A DNA stretch of 64,000 bases from contig NZ_JARZAE010000004.1 of NCBI RefSeq assembly GCF_029892095.1, positions 2,046,001 to 2,110,000 on the forward strand, given 5' to 3'. Under the pieces are notes generated by a model. The model was given only the letters and a program-made list of their open reading frames with translations, was not told the DNA's origin and did no database searches. The position numbers and the translations under genes were made by a program. Within the stretch, counting starts at the first letter, position 1, and each line of letters starts with the position of its first letter. The DNA is from Kitasatospora sp. MAP12-44 (GTDB lineage: Bacteria; Actinomycetota; Actinomycetes; Streptomycetales; Streptomycetaceae). This document shows, in pieces, positions 26,285 to 34,278 of the stretch.

Positions 26285-26713
26285 ATGTCACCACGCTGGG
26301 AACCAGATCCTGATATCCGCCGGGGAAACCATGTCGTCTATCACCTGCACGCACACTTGGTGTTCGTCACCAAGTACCGGCGTGAGGTCTTCAACGACGA
26401 GATGCTGACGCGCTGCGAGGCGATCATGCGGGACGTATGCGAGAGCTTCGGTGCGGAGCTGCGGGAATTCAACGGCGAGGGCGATCACGTCCACCTGCTG
26501 GTGCACTACCCGCCGAAGGTCGCCCTGTCCAAGCTGGTCAACAGCCTCAAGGGCGTCAGCTCCCGCTACCTGCGGGCCGAGTACACCGGACGGATCAACC
26601 GCATCGGGACGGGCTCGGTGTTCTGGGCACCCTCGTACTTCGCGGGGTCCTGCGGCGGCGCACCGCTAAGCATCGTGAAGGAGTACATCGAGAACCAGAA
26701 GCAGCCGGCCTGA
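26285..26713 (+). CDS. tnpA: TnpA, Y1 HUH transposase of IS200/IS605 family
   Basis: Single-strand transposase of 142 residues. The metal-binding HUH pair is in DHVHLLVHYPP (His68 and His70), and the catalytic Tyr is Tyr134 in SIVKEYIENQ. The opening YHLHAHLVFVTKYRREVF is the family start. It cuts and joins single-stranded ends through a 5'-phosphotyrosine link. It is divergent from tnpB. The chosen ATG 26285 has no strong ribosome-binding site, which is common for these genes. The reading frame is intact, so the element may be mobile. Confidence 0.95.
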   Translation: MSPRWEPDPDIRRGNHVVYHLHAHLVFVTKYRREVFNDEMLTRCEAIMRDVCESFGAELREFNGEGDHVHLLVHYPPKVALSKLVNSLKGVSSRYLRAEYTGRINRIGTGSVFWAPSYFAGSCGGAPLSIVKEYIENQKQPA

Positions 26714-26780
26714 CGCTGCGCACCAGTCTTCGCAGCGAACTTCGCCGCTTCGCGGCTCCGGGCCAAAGATCCCATTCCCG

Positions 26781-26798
26781 CCCGGCCTGAAGGCCGGG
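26781..26798. repeat. Subterminal hairpin of the IS element, tnpA end
   Basis: CCCGGCCT-GA-AGGCCGGG is a perfect 8-bp hairpin, followed by ATTCCC and the element edge. It matches the role of the recognition hairpin for TnpA. Confidence 0.8.
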
Positions 26799-26819
26799 AT
26801 TCCCTGCGAAGATAGGGGG

Positions 26820-27701
26820 ATGGCCCGCCCGTTCCGTTTCGGCGTCACCCTGCTCACCCCGGCGGCGAGCGGCCCGTGGCGCGAGAAGTGCCGCACAGCG
26901 GAGGCGCTCGGCTACGACGTGATCACGGTCCCCGACCACCTGGGCATGCCCGCGCCGTTCCCCGCCCTGGTCGCCGCGGCCGAGGCCACCGAGCGACCCC
27001 GGCTCGGCACGTTCGTGCTCGACGCCGGCTTCTGGAATCCGACGCTGCTCGCCCGCGAGGTCGCCACCACGGACCAGCTCACCGGCGGCCGCCTTGAGTT
27101 GGGGCTCGGCGCCGGCTACGTAAAGGCGGAGCACGATGCGGCCGGCCTGCCCTTCGGCACACCCGGCGAGCGCGTGACCCATCTTCAGCGCACGATCGAG
27201 GAGTTGGACCGTCTGTACGGCTCGGACGACTTCGCGCCGCAGCCGCTGCAGCGGCCTCGCCCGCCGCTCCTGATCGGCGGCAACGGAGACCGCATCCTGA
27301 AACTGACCGCCCGGCACGCCGAGATCGCCGCGTTCAGCGGGGGCCGCGCGGACCCGGACGGCAAACCGATCACGCTCACAGCCGCGCAGCTGGAGGAACG
27401 CGTCGCCGCGTACCAGCGCTTCGCCGCCGACCGCGCCGAGCCGGCCGAGCTGAACGTCCTGATCTACCTGGTCGCGGTCACCAACGACCGCCGCGCCGCC
27501 CTGCGGCCATCCCTCCCCAATATCCCGAACCTCACCGAGGACGAGGCCCTCGACCTGCCGACCATCCTCATCGGCACCGTCCGGCAGATGGCCGACCAGC
27601 TGCGCGCTCAACGGGAGCGGTACGGCTTCACGTACATCACCGTCCTGGAACCCGCCATGCACGCCTTCGCCCCGGTCATCGAGCAGCTGCGCGGCGAATG
27701 A
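26820..27701 (+). CDS. LLM-class F420-dependent oxidoreductase
   Basis: Luciferase-like flavin/F420 oxidoreductase of 293 residues, closest by pattern to the TIGR03621 type. Visible blocks are RFGVTLLTPA, AEALGYDVITVPDHLG, VATTDQLTGGRLELGLGAGYV and PPLLIGGNGDRILKLTARHA. It probably uses reduced F420 to act on an unknown substrate. The ATG at 26820 is six bases past GATAGGGGG, which sits at the very edge of the IS element; the ribosome-binding site may therefore be partly supplied by the insertion. The original promoter may have been displaced, so expression could now depend on tnpA read-through. Confidence 0.92.
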   Translation: MARPFRFGVTLLTPAASGPWREKCRTAEALGYDVITVPDHLGMPAPFPALVAAAEATERPRLGTFVLDAGFWNPTLLAREVATTDQLTGGRLELGLGAGYVKAEHDAAGLPFGTPGERVTHLQRTIEELDRLYGSDDFAPQPLQRPRPPLLIGGNGDRILKLTARHAEIAAFSGGRADPDGKPITLTAAQLEERVAAYQRFAADRAEPAELNVLIYLVAVTNDRRAALRPSLPNIPNLTEDEALDLPTILIGTVRQMADQLRAQRERYGFTYITVLEPAMHAFAPVIEQLRGE

Positions 27702-27776
27702 GCGCCTCACGCGGGCCATCTCGCCCGCCAGATACCGCTTGATCAGCGCCAGTTGGAGTTCGTCGTGCATCCCCGG

Positions 27777-28016
27777 TCATCCGGCGCAGCCGTGTTCGGC
27801 GTCGAGGTTGGCCTTGGCTACACGGCCGCGCAGGGTTTCGCTGCGGTCGGCGGGGCGGACTTGTTCCGGCTTACGGGTGATCTCGACGCCGCCGCCGGGT
27901 GGGCGGAGGTAGAGCTCGCCGTGGCGGTGGTCCATGACGACCAGGATGCGCAGCGACTTGCGGTCGACAACGTAGGAGCCGGCCGGCGGGATGTCGTCGG
28001 ACGAGGGGTGGTTCAT
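27777..28016 (-). CDS. Small conserved-type protein, third gene of the set facing gntR
   Basis: 79 residues beginning MNHPSSDDIPPAGSYVVD. The body alternates short strands and basic turns (LRILVVMDHRHGELYLRPPGGG, then ITRKPEQVRPAD) and ends in a helix. I recall similar short proteins in streptomycetes next to GntR or XRE regulators, but no function is known. The ATG overlaps the stop of the preceding gene (ATGA). It is the last gene of a three-gene coupled set divergent from a GntR regulator. Confidence 0.72.
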   Translation of the reverse strand: MNHPSSDDIPPAGSYVVDRKSLRILVVMDHRHGELYLRPPGGGVEITRKPEQVRPADRSETLRGRVAKANLDAEHGCAG

Positions 28017-28339
28017 TGGCTCAATTCCATTCGCACAGTGGACAGTTCGGCCACCCCAGAGGACACGACCGTTCCGGGGACAACACGGTTCGAACAACGC
28101 GCATGATCCATGAGGCAATCGGCGATCGCCTGGACCGTGCGCACGTTGCACCCGCCGATCTCGATGTGGACGCCGTGCGGGGTGAGCGTGATCCGCCCAC
28201 CCTCCAAACTCGGAAGAGCCGGGAGGTTGTTGAGCCTGAGCGCGCCCACCAGGGCGTCAACGGCTTGCTGCGCAGCCTCGCGGAGGTCATCCACCATCCG
28301 ATCCTGCTGCGACTCAACTCTGCTGCTTGTCACGGGCAT
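28013..28339 (-). CDS. Small hypothetical protein, second gene of the set facing gntR
   Basis: 108 residues from ATG 28339, with GAGGGAC five bases upstream; ATG 28351 would add four residues. The N-terminal half looks helical and amphipathic (DDLREAAQQAVDALVGAL); the C-terminal half has strands (RITLTPHGVHIEIGG, then VRTVQAIADCLMDHA). No signal peptide or membrane segment. It overlaps both neighbours, which supports it as a real gene. I do not recognise a family. Confidence 0.68.
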   Translation of the reverse strand: MPVTSSRVESQQDRMVDDLREAAQQAVDALVGALRLNNLPALPSLEGGRITLTPHGVHIEIGGCNVRTVQAIADCLMDHARCSNRVVPGTVVSSGVAELSTVRMELSQ

Positions 28340-28553
28340 CCAGTCCCTCAAGGATCAGTTCGGCAATCATTACGACCACATCCGACCGGGCCCGACCGAG
28401 ATCGACCAGGACTTCGCCGGTCAACACCGACTGCCAGTCGACACCCACGGACGGCAGCGCCACGCCGGCCCGCGCGAGTGCCGAGCCCAACTTTCCTACT
28501 GCGAACGCCGCCTGCTTCCGTCTCGCCGCTGTGATCTCGCTCAGTCGTGACAT
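28314..28553 (-). CDS. Small hypothetical protein, first gene of the set facing gntR
   Basis: 79 residues from ATG 28553, with GGAGG five bases upstream. It starts MSRLSEITAARRKQAAFAVG and is mostly helical, with a hydrophobic C-terminal stretch (VVVMIAELILEGL). It could be a small regulator or partner of the following protein. Its last codons overlap the next gene by about 26 nt. No family is recognised. Confidence 0.68.
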   Translation of the reverse strand: MSRLSEITAARRKQAAFAVGKLGSALARAGVALPSVGVDWQSVLTGEVLVDLGRARSDVVVMIAELILEGLDARDKQQS

Positions 28554-28679
28554 GCGAACCTCCATCCCATCTCGGACCTCCCCGTTGGGCCCCATCTGCT
28601 CGCGCACCACTGCCGTACTCACCCGGCATCAGGGAAGCAGGAAAGTGCGCCAAGTCTCCTAGAGCACCAGGGAGGCGAT

Positions 28680-28705
28680 GTAGCGCAAAGCTACCGGTGC
28701 GCTAC
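28680..28705. promoter_or_regulatory. Candidate GntR operator
   Basis: GTAGCGC at 28680-28686 and GCGCTAC at 28699-28705 form an inverted repeat, with an extra GCTAC between them at 28690-28694. It lies in the divergent region between the small-gene set and gntR, where one bound repressor could control both. Confidence 0.55.
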
Positions 28706-28770
28706 AACGCGGGAGTACGCTTGTCGGTGTCCTAGGTCACTGACTGCCCGTCACATCACAAGGGGCCCCC

Positions 28771-29505
28771 ATGGCAGGTACAGGCTCAACCTTTTCCCGG
28801 ATCGCCGACCACTACCGTCAGGCGATACTTGCCGGCGAGCTGGAGGCCGGGACGCGGCTCCCGACGCAGCGGGAAATGTGCCAGCGTTGGAACGTGGCCA
28901 GCGCCACCGTGGGCCGCGCCCTTCAGGCCCTTCAGGTCGAAGGCTATGTACGAACGTCGCCTCGCGGCACCTTCGTTGCTGATGAGGCCGCAGTGACCGG
29001 CTCGGGACGTGACCGGCTGCTCCAGGTCCAGCGCATCCAATCCAGCCTGATGGGCGGGGAGACCTGCACGGTCACCGTGGCTGAGCTGGGGGTACCTCCG
29101 CTTTACGTGCAAGATCTCTTCAACCTTGACCCGGGCGACCAGCTGGTGAGGCGGGAGTTCGTCACGGGCAAGGGCCGCCAACGCACCATGTACCAAGGGG
29201 TCTACTATCCGGCAGAGTTTGCTGCCATGGTGCCGGACCTGCTGAGCAAGGCCGCCGGGAAGAACGCGGGAATCCTCGGCAAAGTACTGGTAGTCAGCGG
29301 GCGCACCATCACGCATGCCAGGGATGACATGCACGGGCGGGCGGCGAACGCCCGGGAGGCATCCGCGCTCGGGATCGCGGTGGGCTCCCCGATCCTGGCC
29401 GGTGTGCACCGCTGGTCGGATGAGGACGGGATCATCGAGTACGGAGAGTGGTGCATCCCCACCAGGTTCACCATCGGCTACGAGTACAACCCGCAGCGTC
29501 CGTAG
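28771..29505 (+). CDS. GntR-family regulator, HutC/UTRA subgroup
   Basis: 244 residues. The winged-helix N-terminus shows FSRIADHYRQAILAGEL, LPTQREMCQRWNVASATVGRAL and VEGYVRTSPRGTFVADE. The C-terminal UTRA ligand domain has LDPGDQLVRREFVTGKGRQRTM and a late LGIAVGSPILAGVHRW. KorSA-type regulators of integrative elements share this architecture, so a mobile-element origin is possible. It is divergent from three small coupled genes and probably represses them and itself at the inverted repeat in between. Confidence 0.94.
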   Translation: MAGTGSTFSRIADHYRQAILAGELEAGTRLPTQREMCQRWNVASATVGRALQALQVEGYVRTSPRGTFVADEAAVTGSGRDRLLQVQRIQSSLMGGETCTVTVAELGVPPLYVQDLFNLDPGDQLVRREFVTGKGRQRTMYQGVYYPAEFAAMVPDLLSKAAGKNAGILGKVLVVSGRTITHARDDMHGRAANAREASALGIAVGSPILAGVHRWSDEDGIIEYGEWCIPTRFTIGYEYNPQRP

Positions 29506-29601
29506 GTTCAGCCGTGAACGCCCTCATCGGACGCAACCCCACCGGCGCACTGGTCGTGCCCCGGGCCCGTGAGGTGGCGGGGCCGGGGCAGGGTCGTTCG
29601 G

Positions 29602-29817
29602 TCAGTGGGACACGGTGACGGACGGGCTGGCCGGGGTGCAGGTCCTGGGGGTGGTGTCGTGCAGGTGTCCGGCGAGCCAGAATCCGCTGAGGAGACCTGC
29701 GATCGCGAGGACCTTGTGCCGGTTCTGCTTCCACCATGACGGTGTTCCCGCCGCCATGAAGCGCAGTTGCGTGTACTCGGGATGCGCGCTGGGCGGCGCG
29801 TCCTTGAACAGTCCCAT
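29602..29817 (-). CDS. Small membrane protein
   Basis: 71 residues from ATG 29817, with GGAGAGGAGG about ten bases upstream. The N-terminal half is polar (GLFKDAPPSAHPEYTQL) and one membrane segment follows (VLAIAGLLSGFWLAGHL), then a short Thr/Pro-rich tail. It is convergent with gntR and alone. Function unknown. Confidence 0.5.
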   Translation of the reverse strand: MGLFKDAPPSAHPEYTQLRFMAAGTPSWWKQNRHKVLAIAGLLSGFWLAGHLHDTTPRTCTPASPSVTVSH

Positions 29818-29906
29818 TGTCTGGTGAACCTCCTCTCCCCATCGGGAGGTTCACGACCATAGGGCCCGCGCTGCCTTGATCGCAGAGATTTAATCCCCGC
29901 AGCGCC

Positions 29907-29942
29907 GCGGGCCGACCGGCATCACGACACCGGTCGGCCCGC
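29907..29942. terminator. Bidirectional hairpin before VKOR gene end
   Basis: Perfect 13-base arms at 29907-29919 and 29930-29942 with a 10-nt loop. It lies just past the stop of the minus-strand vitamin K epoxide reductase gene. Confidence 0.88.
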
Positions 29943-29970
29943 GCGGCAAAGCCGGCTGGTAGCTAGCTAC

Positions 29971-30624
29971 CTAGATCAACGTGCTCCAGTACGACCAGAA
30001 GCGGTTGAGCACCAGCAGCAGGATCCCCGCGTACCAGAGCACCGGCACCACCCAGTGGTAGCGGTTGAGTTCGCGGACCACCGGCTGCAGGCGCCGGCCG
30101 ACCGGGATCACCCCGGTGCGCAGGTTGTGCAGGGTGGTGTACCAGAAGAGCGTGATCGTCGCGGCCCAGACCACCATGCAGTACGGGCAGACCGCGCCGA
30201 TCGAGTAGAGCGTCTGCCCGATCAGCCAGTGGATCAGCACGATGCCGAAGACCGTGCCGGCCTGCAGCCCGAGCCAGTACCAGCGCCGGTACCGGGCGCC
30301 GCCCAGCACGCCGACGCCGGTCGCCACCACCACCGCGAAGCCGATCAGGCCCAGCAGCGAGTTGGGGAATCCGAAGACCGAGGCCTGCGCGGTGCGCATC
30401 ACCGAACCGCAGCTGATGATCGGATTGATGTTGCAGCTCGGAACGTAGTTCGGGTTCTGCAGCAGTTTGATCTTGTCAGTGGTCAGCACGAACGCGGCGG
30501 CCAGGCCCACGGCCCCGGCCACGCACAGCACCCACGCGTAGCCGCGCGACGGCGCCGCGGGCGCGGCAGCAGCCGTACGGGCGGGCACGACGGCCTCGGT
30601 GCCGGCCTCGGTCTCGGATCTCAT
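29971..30624 (-). CDS. Vitamin K epoxide reductase (VKOR) family membrane protein
   Basis: Re-oxidises a partner thiol oxidase and passes electrons to menaquinone, completing disulfide formation outside the membrane. 217 residues with about five membrane segments. Cys64 and Cys72 form the loop pair (SCNINPIISCG), and Cys146-x-x-Cys149 is the CPYC active site. The ATG at 30624 lies 2 nt after the stop of the DsbA-like gene, so the two are coupled and almost certainly work as a pair. A bidirectional hairpin ends the unit. Confidence 0.95.
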   Translation of the reverse strand: MRSETEAGTEAVVPARTAAAAPAAPSRGYAWVLCVAGAVGLAAAFVLTTDKIKLLQNPNYVPSCNINPIISCGSVMRTAQASVFGFPNSLLGLIGFAVVVATGVGVLGGARYRRWYWLGLQAGTVFGIVLIHWLIGQTLYSIGAVCPYCMVVWAATITLFWYTTLHNLRTGVIPVGRRLQPVVRELNRYHWVVPVLWYAGILLLVLNRFWSYWSTLI

Positions 30625-30626
30625 CG

Positions 30627-31475
30627 TCAGCCGCCTATCTGCTGCTTGATCATGGCCGTGTACTGGTCCGGGGTGATCGGGCCGCTGTTGCCGAAGACGT
30701 TCAGCGCCTTGCCGTCGAGCTTGAGGGTCGGGGTGCCGGTGACGCCGCTGGTGTTGAACTGCGCGGCGACCTTCTGGGCCCACGGCATATACGTGTTCGC
30801 CTTGACGGCGGCGGTGAAGGCGTCCATGTTCAGACCCGGCACCTTGGCGGCCAGGCTGATCAGGGTGTTGACGTTGCCGAAGCCGTCGGTCTGCTCGTCG
30901 GGCTGGTTGGCGTAGAGGACGTCGTGGAACTTCTTGAAGTCGTCCACGCTCTGGTTCAGCGCCGCACCGGCCGCGGCCAGGGCGTTGATCGAGCCGGTGC
31001 CGCCCAGGTTGTCGTCCAGGAAGGCGGCGACGTGGTAGTCGATCTTGTACGTGCCGTTGTCCGCGAGCTGCTGGACGGCCTGGCCGTCGGTGGTCTCGAA
31101 CTTCTGGCAGATCGGGCAGCGGAAGTCCTCGTACACCGTGAGGGTGTGCGCCGCGTCGGCCTTGCCGTAGGTGATCACCGTGCCGTCGCCGGTGGTGTTC
31201 GCCGGGGTCACCACCTGGGCGTTCGCGGCGGCCGAGGCGCTGCTGCCCGACTTCTTGCTCTTCGCGTCGTTGACCGCCCACACCGCGCCGCCCGCGATCG
31301 CGACCACCAGGGTGGCCGAGACGCCGAGGACGATCCGGCGCCGTATCGCCTCGGAGCGCTGCTCGCGCATCCGGGCCTCGTAGGCGCGCTGACGGCGGTC
31401 GTTCTGCTGCTCGGAGGGGTTGCCCGGCTTCGGGTTGTTCTTGCTGGGGTTGTTGCTCTTGGCGTTGTTGGCCAT
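30627..31475 (-). CDS. Membrane-anchored DsbA-like thioredoxin-fold oxidase
   Basis: 282 residues. A long Asn/Lys/Arg-rich cytoplasmic head is followed by one membrane segment (about residues 48-67) and an outer thioredoxin-fold domain. The active site is FRCPICQKF, Cys120-x-x-Cys123, and the cis-Pro loop is GVTGTPTLKL. It introduces disulfides into exported proteins and should be recycled by the VKOR encoded 2 nt downstream. ATG 31475 begins MANNAKSNNPSK. This DsbA-VKOR pair is a known actinobacterial replacement for DsbA-DsbB. Confidence 0.95.
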   Translation of the reverse strand: MANNAKSNNPSKNNPKPGNPSEQQNDRRQRAYEARMREQRSEAIRRRIVLGVSATLVVAIAGGAVWAVNDAKSKKSGSSASAAANAQVVTPANTTGDGTVITYGKADAAHTLTVYEDFRCPICQKFETTDGQAVQQLADNGTYKIDYHVAAFLDDNLGGTGSINALAAAGAALNQSVDDFKKFHDVLYANQPDEQTDGFGNVNTLISLAAKVPGLNMDAFTAAVKANTYMPWAQKVAAQFNTSGVTGTPTLKLDGKALNVFGNSGPITPDQYTAMIKQQIGG

Positions 31476-31557
31476 GGGAAAGCGTCGGTCCTGTCCGCGA
31501 AGGATGAGTGGGGGCCGGCGGCGCATGCTGCGGGCCGTCCCCGATCGCGGGGAGGGC

Positions 31558-32202
31558 TCAGCAGGCGAGCGCGTAGGCGGCCGGCGGACCCCGGCGGCGG
31601 GACGGGCCGAGCGGCAGGTCCTCGGCAGGCGCGTGCTCGGGCCGGGGCTCGGGCAGTGGCACGCCGGGCGAGGGACGGGCGGGCACCGGGGCGAGCAGCA
31701 GCAGCGCCAGCAGCCGGCCCGGGCTCAGCCGCGCCAGCGTGCGCAGCAGCTGCGGCAGCCGCGACAGCGCGGCCTCCGCCAGGCGCAGCCAGAGCGCGGC
31801 GAGCAGCGTGGCGGCCACGTGCACGGCCAGCAGCGCCAGCTCCACCAGGGCGGGTGCCAGGGTGAGCCCGGTGCCGTCGCCGGCGCCGACCGAGCCGCCG
31901 CCGCAGACCATCAGGTCCAGGCCGTGGGTGCGGGTCGGGCGGGGGCAGGCGTCCTGGCCGAGGTTGAAGGTGGTGTTGAGCAGCAGCTCGACGGGCAGGA
32001 AGAGCGCCGCGATCTGCAGGAACCCGCGCTCGGTGCCGGAGAGCAGCACGGCCAGCAGGAAGACCACCCCGCCGGCGGCGACCAGCAGGTTCACCGGCAG
32101 CGCACGGCCGGTGACCAGCACATGGCCCAGTGCGGACAGCGGAACGGCCAGCGTCGCGAACACCGTCGCGCGCAGAGCCCGGGTCACGCTGCTGCCTGTC
32201 AC
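31558..32202 (-). CDS. Integral membrane protein of unknown function
   Basis: 214 residues with about four hydrophobic segments (for example LLVAAGGVVFLLAVLLSG and LVELALLAVHVAATLLAALWL) and a Pro/Arg-rich cytoplasmic tail ending in YALAC. A loop CPRPTRTHGLDLMVCGGG holds two Cys that could be redox active. The start is a GTG at 32202 without a good ribosome-binding site. It lies directly upstream of the DsbA-VKOR pair on the same strand, about 80 nt away, which hints at a link with thiol chemistry, but no family is recognised. Confidence 0.7.
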   Translation of the reverse strand: MTGSSVTRALRATVFATLAVPLSALGHVLVTGRALPVNLLVAAGGVVFLLAVLLSGTERGFLQIAALFLPVELLLNTTFNLGQDACPRPTRTHGLDLMVCGGGSVGAGDGTGLTLAPALVELALLAVHVAATLLAALWLRLAEAALSRLPQLLRTLARLSPGRLLALLLLAPVPARPSPGVPLPEPRPEHAPAEDLPLGPSRRRGPPAAYALAC

Positions 32203-32368
32203 GTTTCGGAGTATGCCATGCGCATCCGGGCTAACACGAGGGTCCGTGAGCGAGCTCATGACACCTTCATCTTCGGGCTGATGTACGGGCTGATCGGCCT
32301 GCGCGCCGGGCCGGGGTGGCCCAGGATGGGCTCGACAGTGCTGTCGACTTCCCCGAGGAGTGCCCCGC

Positions 32369-33886
32369 GTGAGCACCGAGCCCAAGCCTGAGCACAAGCC
32401 CGAGCAGAAGTCCGAGCCGCAGCCCGAGCCGTACGACGTCGTGGTCCTGGGCGGCGGCCCGACCGGCGAGAACGTCGCCGACCGCACCCGGGCCGCCGGG
32501 CTGAGCACCGCCGTGGTGGAGAGCGAGCTGGTCGGCGGCGAGTGCTCGTACTGGGCCTGCATGCCGAGCAAGGCGCTGCTGCGTCCGGCTGCGGCCCTGG
32601 CGGCCGCGCAGGCCGTCGCGGGCTCGCGCGAGGCGGTGACCGGGACGCTGGACGCCGCGGCCGTGCTGGCCCGCCGGGACTCCTTCGCCTCGAACTGGAA
32701 AGACGACGGGCAGGTCTCCTGGCTGGAGGGGATCGGCGCGGTGCTGGTCCGCGGCCAGGGGCGGCTGGACGGCCCGCGTCGGGTGGTGGTCCGCACGCCG
32801 GAGGGCGGCACGCGGGTGCTCACCGCCCGGCACGCCGTCGTCGTCTGTACCGGCAGCCGCGCGCTGCTGCCCACGGACGTCCCGGGGCTGGCCGAGGCCG
32901 CGCCGTGGACCAGCCGGGAGGCCACCAGCTCCCCCGTGGTGCCGCGTCGCCTGGTGATCGTCGGCGGCGGGGTGGTCGGGGTGGAGATGGCCGCGGCCTG
33001 GCAGGCGCTCGGCTCGCGGGTGACGCTGCTGGTGCGCGGCGGGGGGCTGCTGCCGCGGATGGAGCCGTTCGCCGGGGAGCTGGTCGCCGCCGGCCTGACC
33101 GAGGCTGGTGTGATCATCCGCACGGGCGTCTCGGTGACCTCGGTGGAGCGCGAGGACGGCGTACTGACCGTCCGCCTCGACGCCGGTGACGGCCTGGAGG
33201 CCGAGGAGCTGCTCTACGCCACCGGACGCGCGCCGCGCACCGATGACCTGGGCCTGGAGACGGTGGGCCTGACCCCCGGCGCCTGGCTGGAGGTGGACGA
33301 CAGCTGCGCGGTGCGCGGGGTCGAGGGCGACTGGCTGTTCGCGGCCGGGGACGTCAACCACCGCGCGCTCCTCACCCACCAGGGCAAGTACCAGGGCCGG
33401 ATCGCGGGAGCGGCGATCGGCGAGCTGGCGCACCGCCGTCCGCTGGACACCGCCGCCTGGGGCGCGCACGTGGCCACCGCCGACGCGGCCGCCGTGCCGC
33501 AGGTGGTCTTCACCGAGCCGGAGGCCGCCTCGGTCGGGCTGACGGCGGCCGCCGCCGAACGGGCCGGGCTGCGGATCCGGGTGGTCGACTACGACCTCGG
33601 CCGGGTGGCCGGGGCGTCGCTGCAGGCCGACAACTACCGCGGCCAGGCCCGCATGGTGGTGGACGAGGAGCGCGGCTGCGTGGTGGGCGCCACCTTCGTC
33701 GGGCCCGGCGCGGGCGAGCTGCTGCACGCCGCGACGGTCGCGGTGGTCGGCCAGGTGCCGCTGGCCCGGCTCTGGCACGCGGTGCCGTCCTACCCGACGG
33801 TCGGCGAGATCTGGCTGCGGCTGCTCGAGACCTATCGGGACACCTCCCGGGACGCCGGGGACACCTCTCGGGACGCTGCGGAATAG
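32369..33886 (+). CDS. Pyridine nucleotide-disulfide oxidoreductase
   Basis: FAD- and NAD(P)H-dependent oxidoreductase of the lipoamide dehydrogenase/mercuric reductase class, 505 residues. The FAD loop is VVVLGGGPTGENVADRT, the redox pair is GGECSYWACMPSK with Cys59 and Cys64, and the NAD(P)H loop is LVIVGGGVVGVEMAAAW. The dimerisation domain carries QVVFTEPEAASVGLT. The N-terminal 20 residues are a Lys/Glu/Pro repeat (PKPEHKPEQKSEPQPEP). GTG 32369 is chosen because GAGGAG lies eight bases upstream. The last residues repeat (RDTSRDAGDTSRDA). Substrate unknown; the neighbouring thioredoxin suggests a reducing role. Confidence 0.93.
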   Translation: MSTEPKPEHKPEQKSEPQPEPYDVVVLGGGPTGENVADRTRAAGLSTAVVESELVGGECSYWACMPSKALLRPAAALAAAQAVAGSREAVTGTLDAAAVLARRDSFASNWKDDGQVSWLEGIGAVLVRGQGRLDGPRRVVVRTPEGGTRVLTARHAVVVCTGSRALLPTDVPGLAEAAPWTSREATSSPVVPRRLVIVGGGVVGVEMAAAWQALGSRVTLLVRGGGLLPRMEPFAGELVAAGLTEAGVIIRTGVSVTSVEREDGVLTVRLDAGDGLEAEELLYATGRAPRTDDLGLETVGLTPGAWLEVDDSCAVRGVEGDWLFAAGDVNHRALLTHQGKYQGRIAGAAIGELAHRRPLDTAAWGAHVATADAAAVPQVVFTEPEAASVGLTAAAAERAGLRIRVVDYDLGRVAGASLQADNYRGQARMVVDEERGCVVGATFVGPGAGELLHAATVAVVGQVPLARLWHAVPSYPTVGEIWLRLLETYRDTSRDAGDTSRDAAE

Positions 33887-33915
33887 CGGGCGGGCCTCGG
33901 GCTGTTCACGCCTGC

Positions 33916-34278
33916 ATGACTACAGTCGAGCTCACCAAGGACAACTTCAACGACGTCGTGTCCAAGGACTCCTTCGTCCTGATCGACTTCTGGGCGTCCT
34001 GGTGCGGTCCCTGCCGCAACTTCGCCCCGGTCTACGACAAGGCTGCCGAGAACCACCCCGATCTGGTCTTCGGCAAGGTGGACACGGAGGCGCAGCAGGA
34101 GCTGGCCGCCACCTTCGAGATCACCTCGATCCCCACGCTGATGATCGTGCGCGAGGGCGTGGTGCTCTTCTCGCAGCCCGGCGCGCTGCCGGCGCCGGCG
34201 TTGGAGAAGCTGATCCAGCAGGCGAAGGCGCTGGACATGGACGAGGTGCGCAGCTCGGTGGCGGAGCAGAGCTCCTGA
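33916..34278 (+). CDS. trxA: Thioredoxin
   Basis: 120 residues with the standard site FWASWCGPCRNF (Cys30, Cys33), the cis-Pro loop SIPTLMIV and a buried Asp at FVLIDFW. It reduces protein disulfides in the cytoplasm. ATG 33916 lies 29 nt after the oxidoreductase stop on the same strand, so the two are probably cotranscribed. Its 3' end is part of a three-copy imperfect repeat. This could be an accessory thioredoxin rather than the main trxA, because no trxB-type reductase is adjacent. Confidence 0.95.
   Translation: MTTVELTKDNFNDVVSKDSFVLIDFWASWCGPCRNFAPVYDKAAENHPDLVFGKVDTEAQQELAATFEITSIPTLMIVREGVVLFSQPGALPAPALEKLIQQAKALDMDEVRSSVAEQSS

Larger units (their letters stand above)
24960..26815. 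mobile_element. IS605-type insertion sequence with divergent tnpA and tnpB
   Basis: A single-strand-transposing element: tnpB on the minus strand and tnpA on the plus strand, starting 47 nt apart. Each end carries a short imperfect or perfect hairpin (24974-24994 and 26781-26798) with CCCCGCCC/GGGGCTTCC-type sequence typical of such ends. There are no terminal inverted repeats or target duplication, as expected. Exact cleavage points cannot be read. The right end stops within a few bases of the LLM oxidoreductase start codon. Confidence 0.85.
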
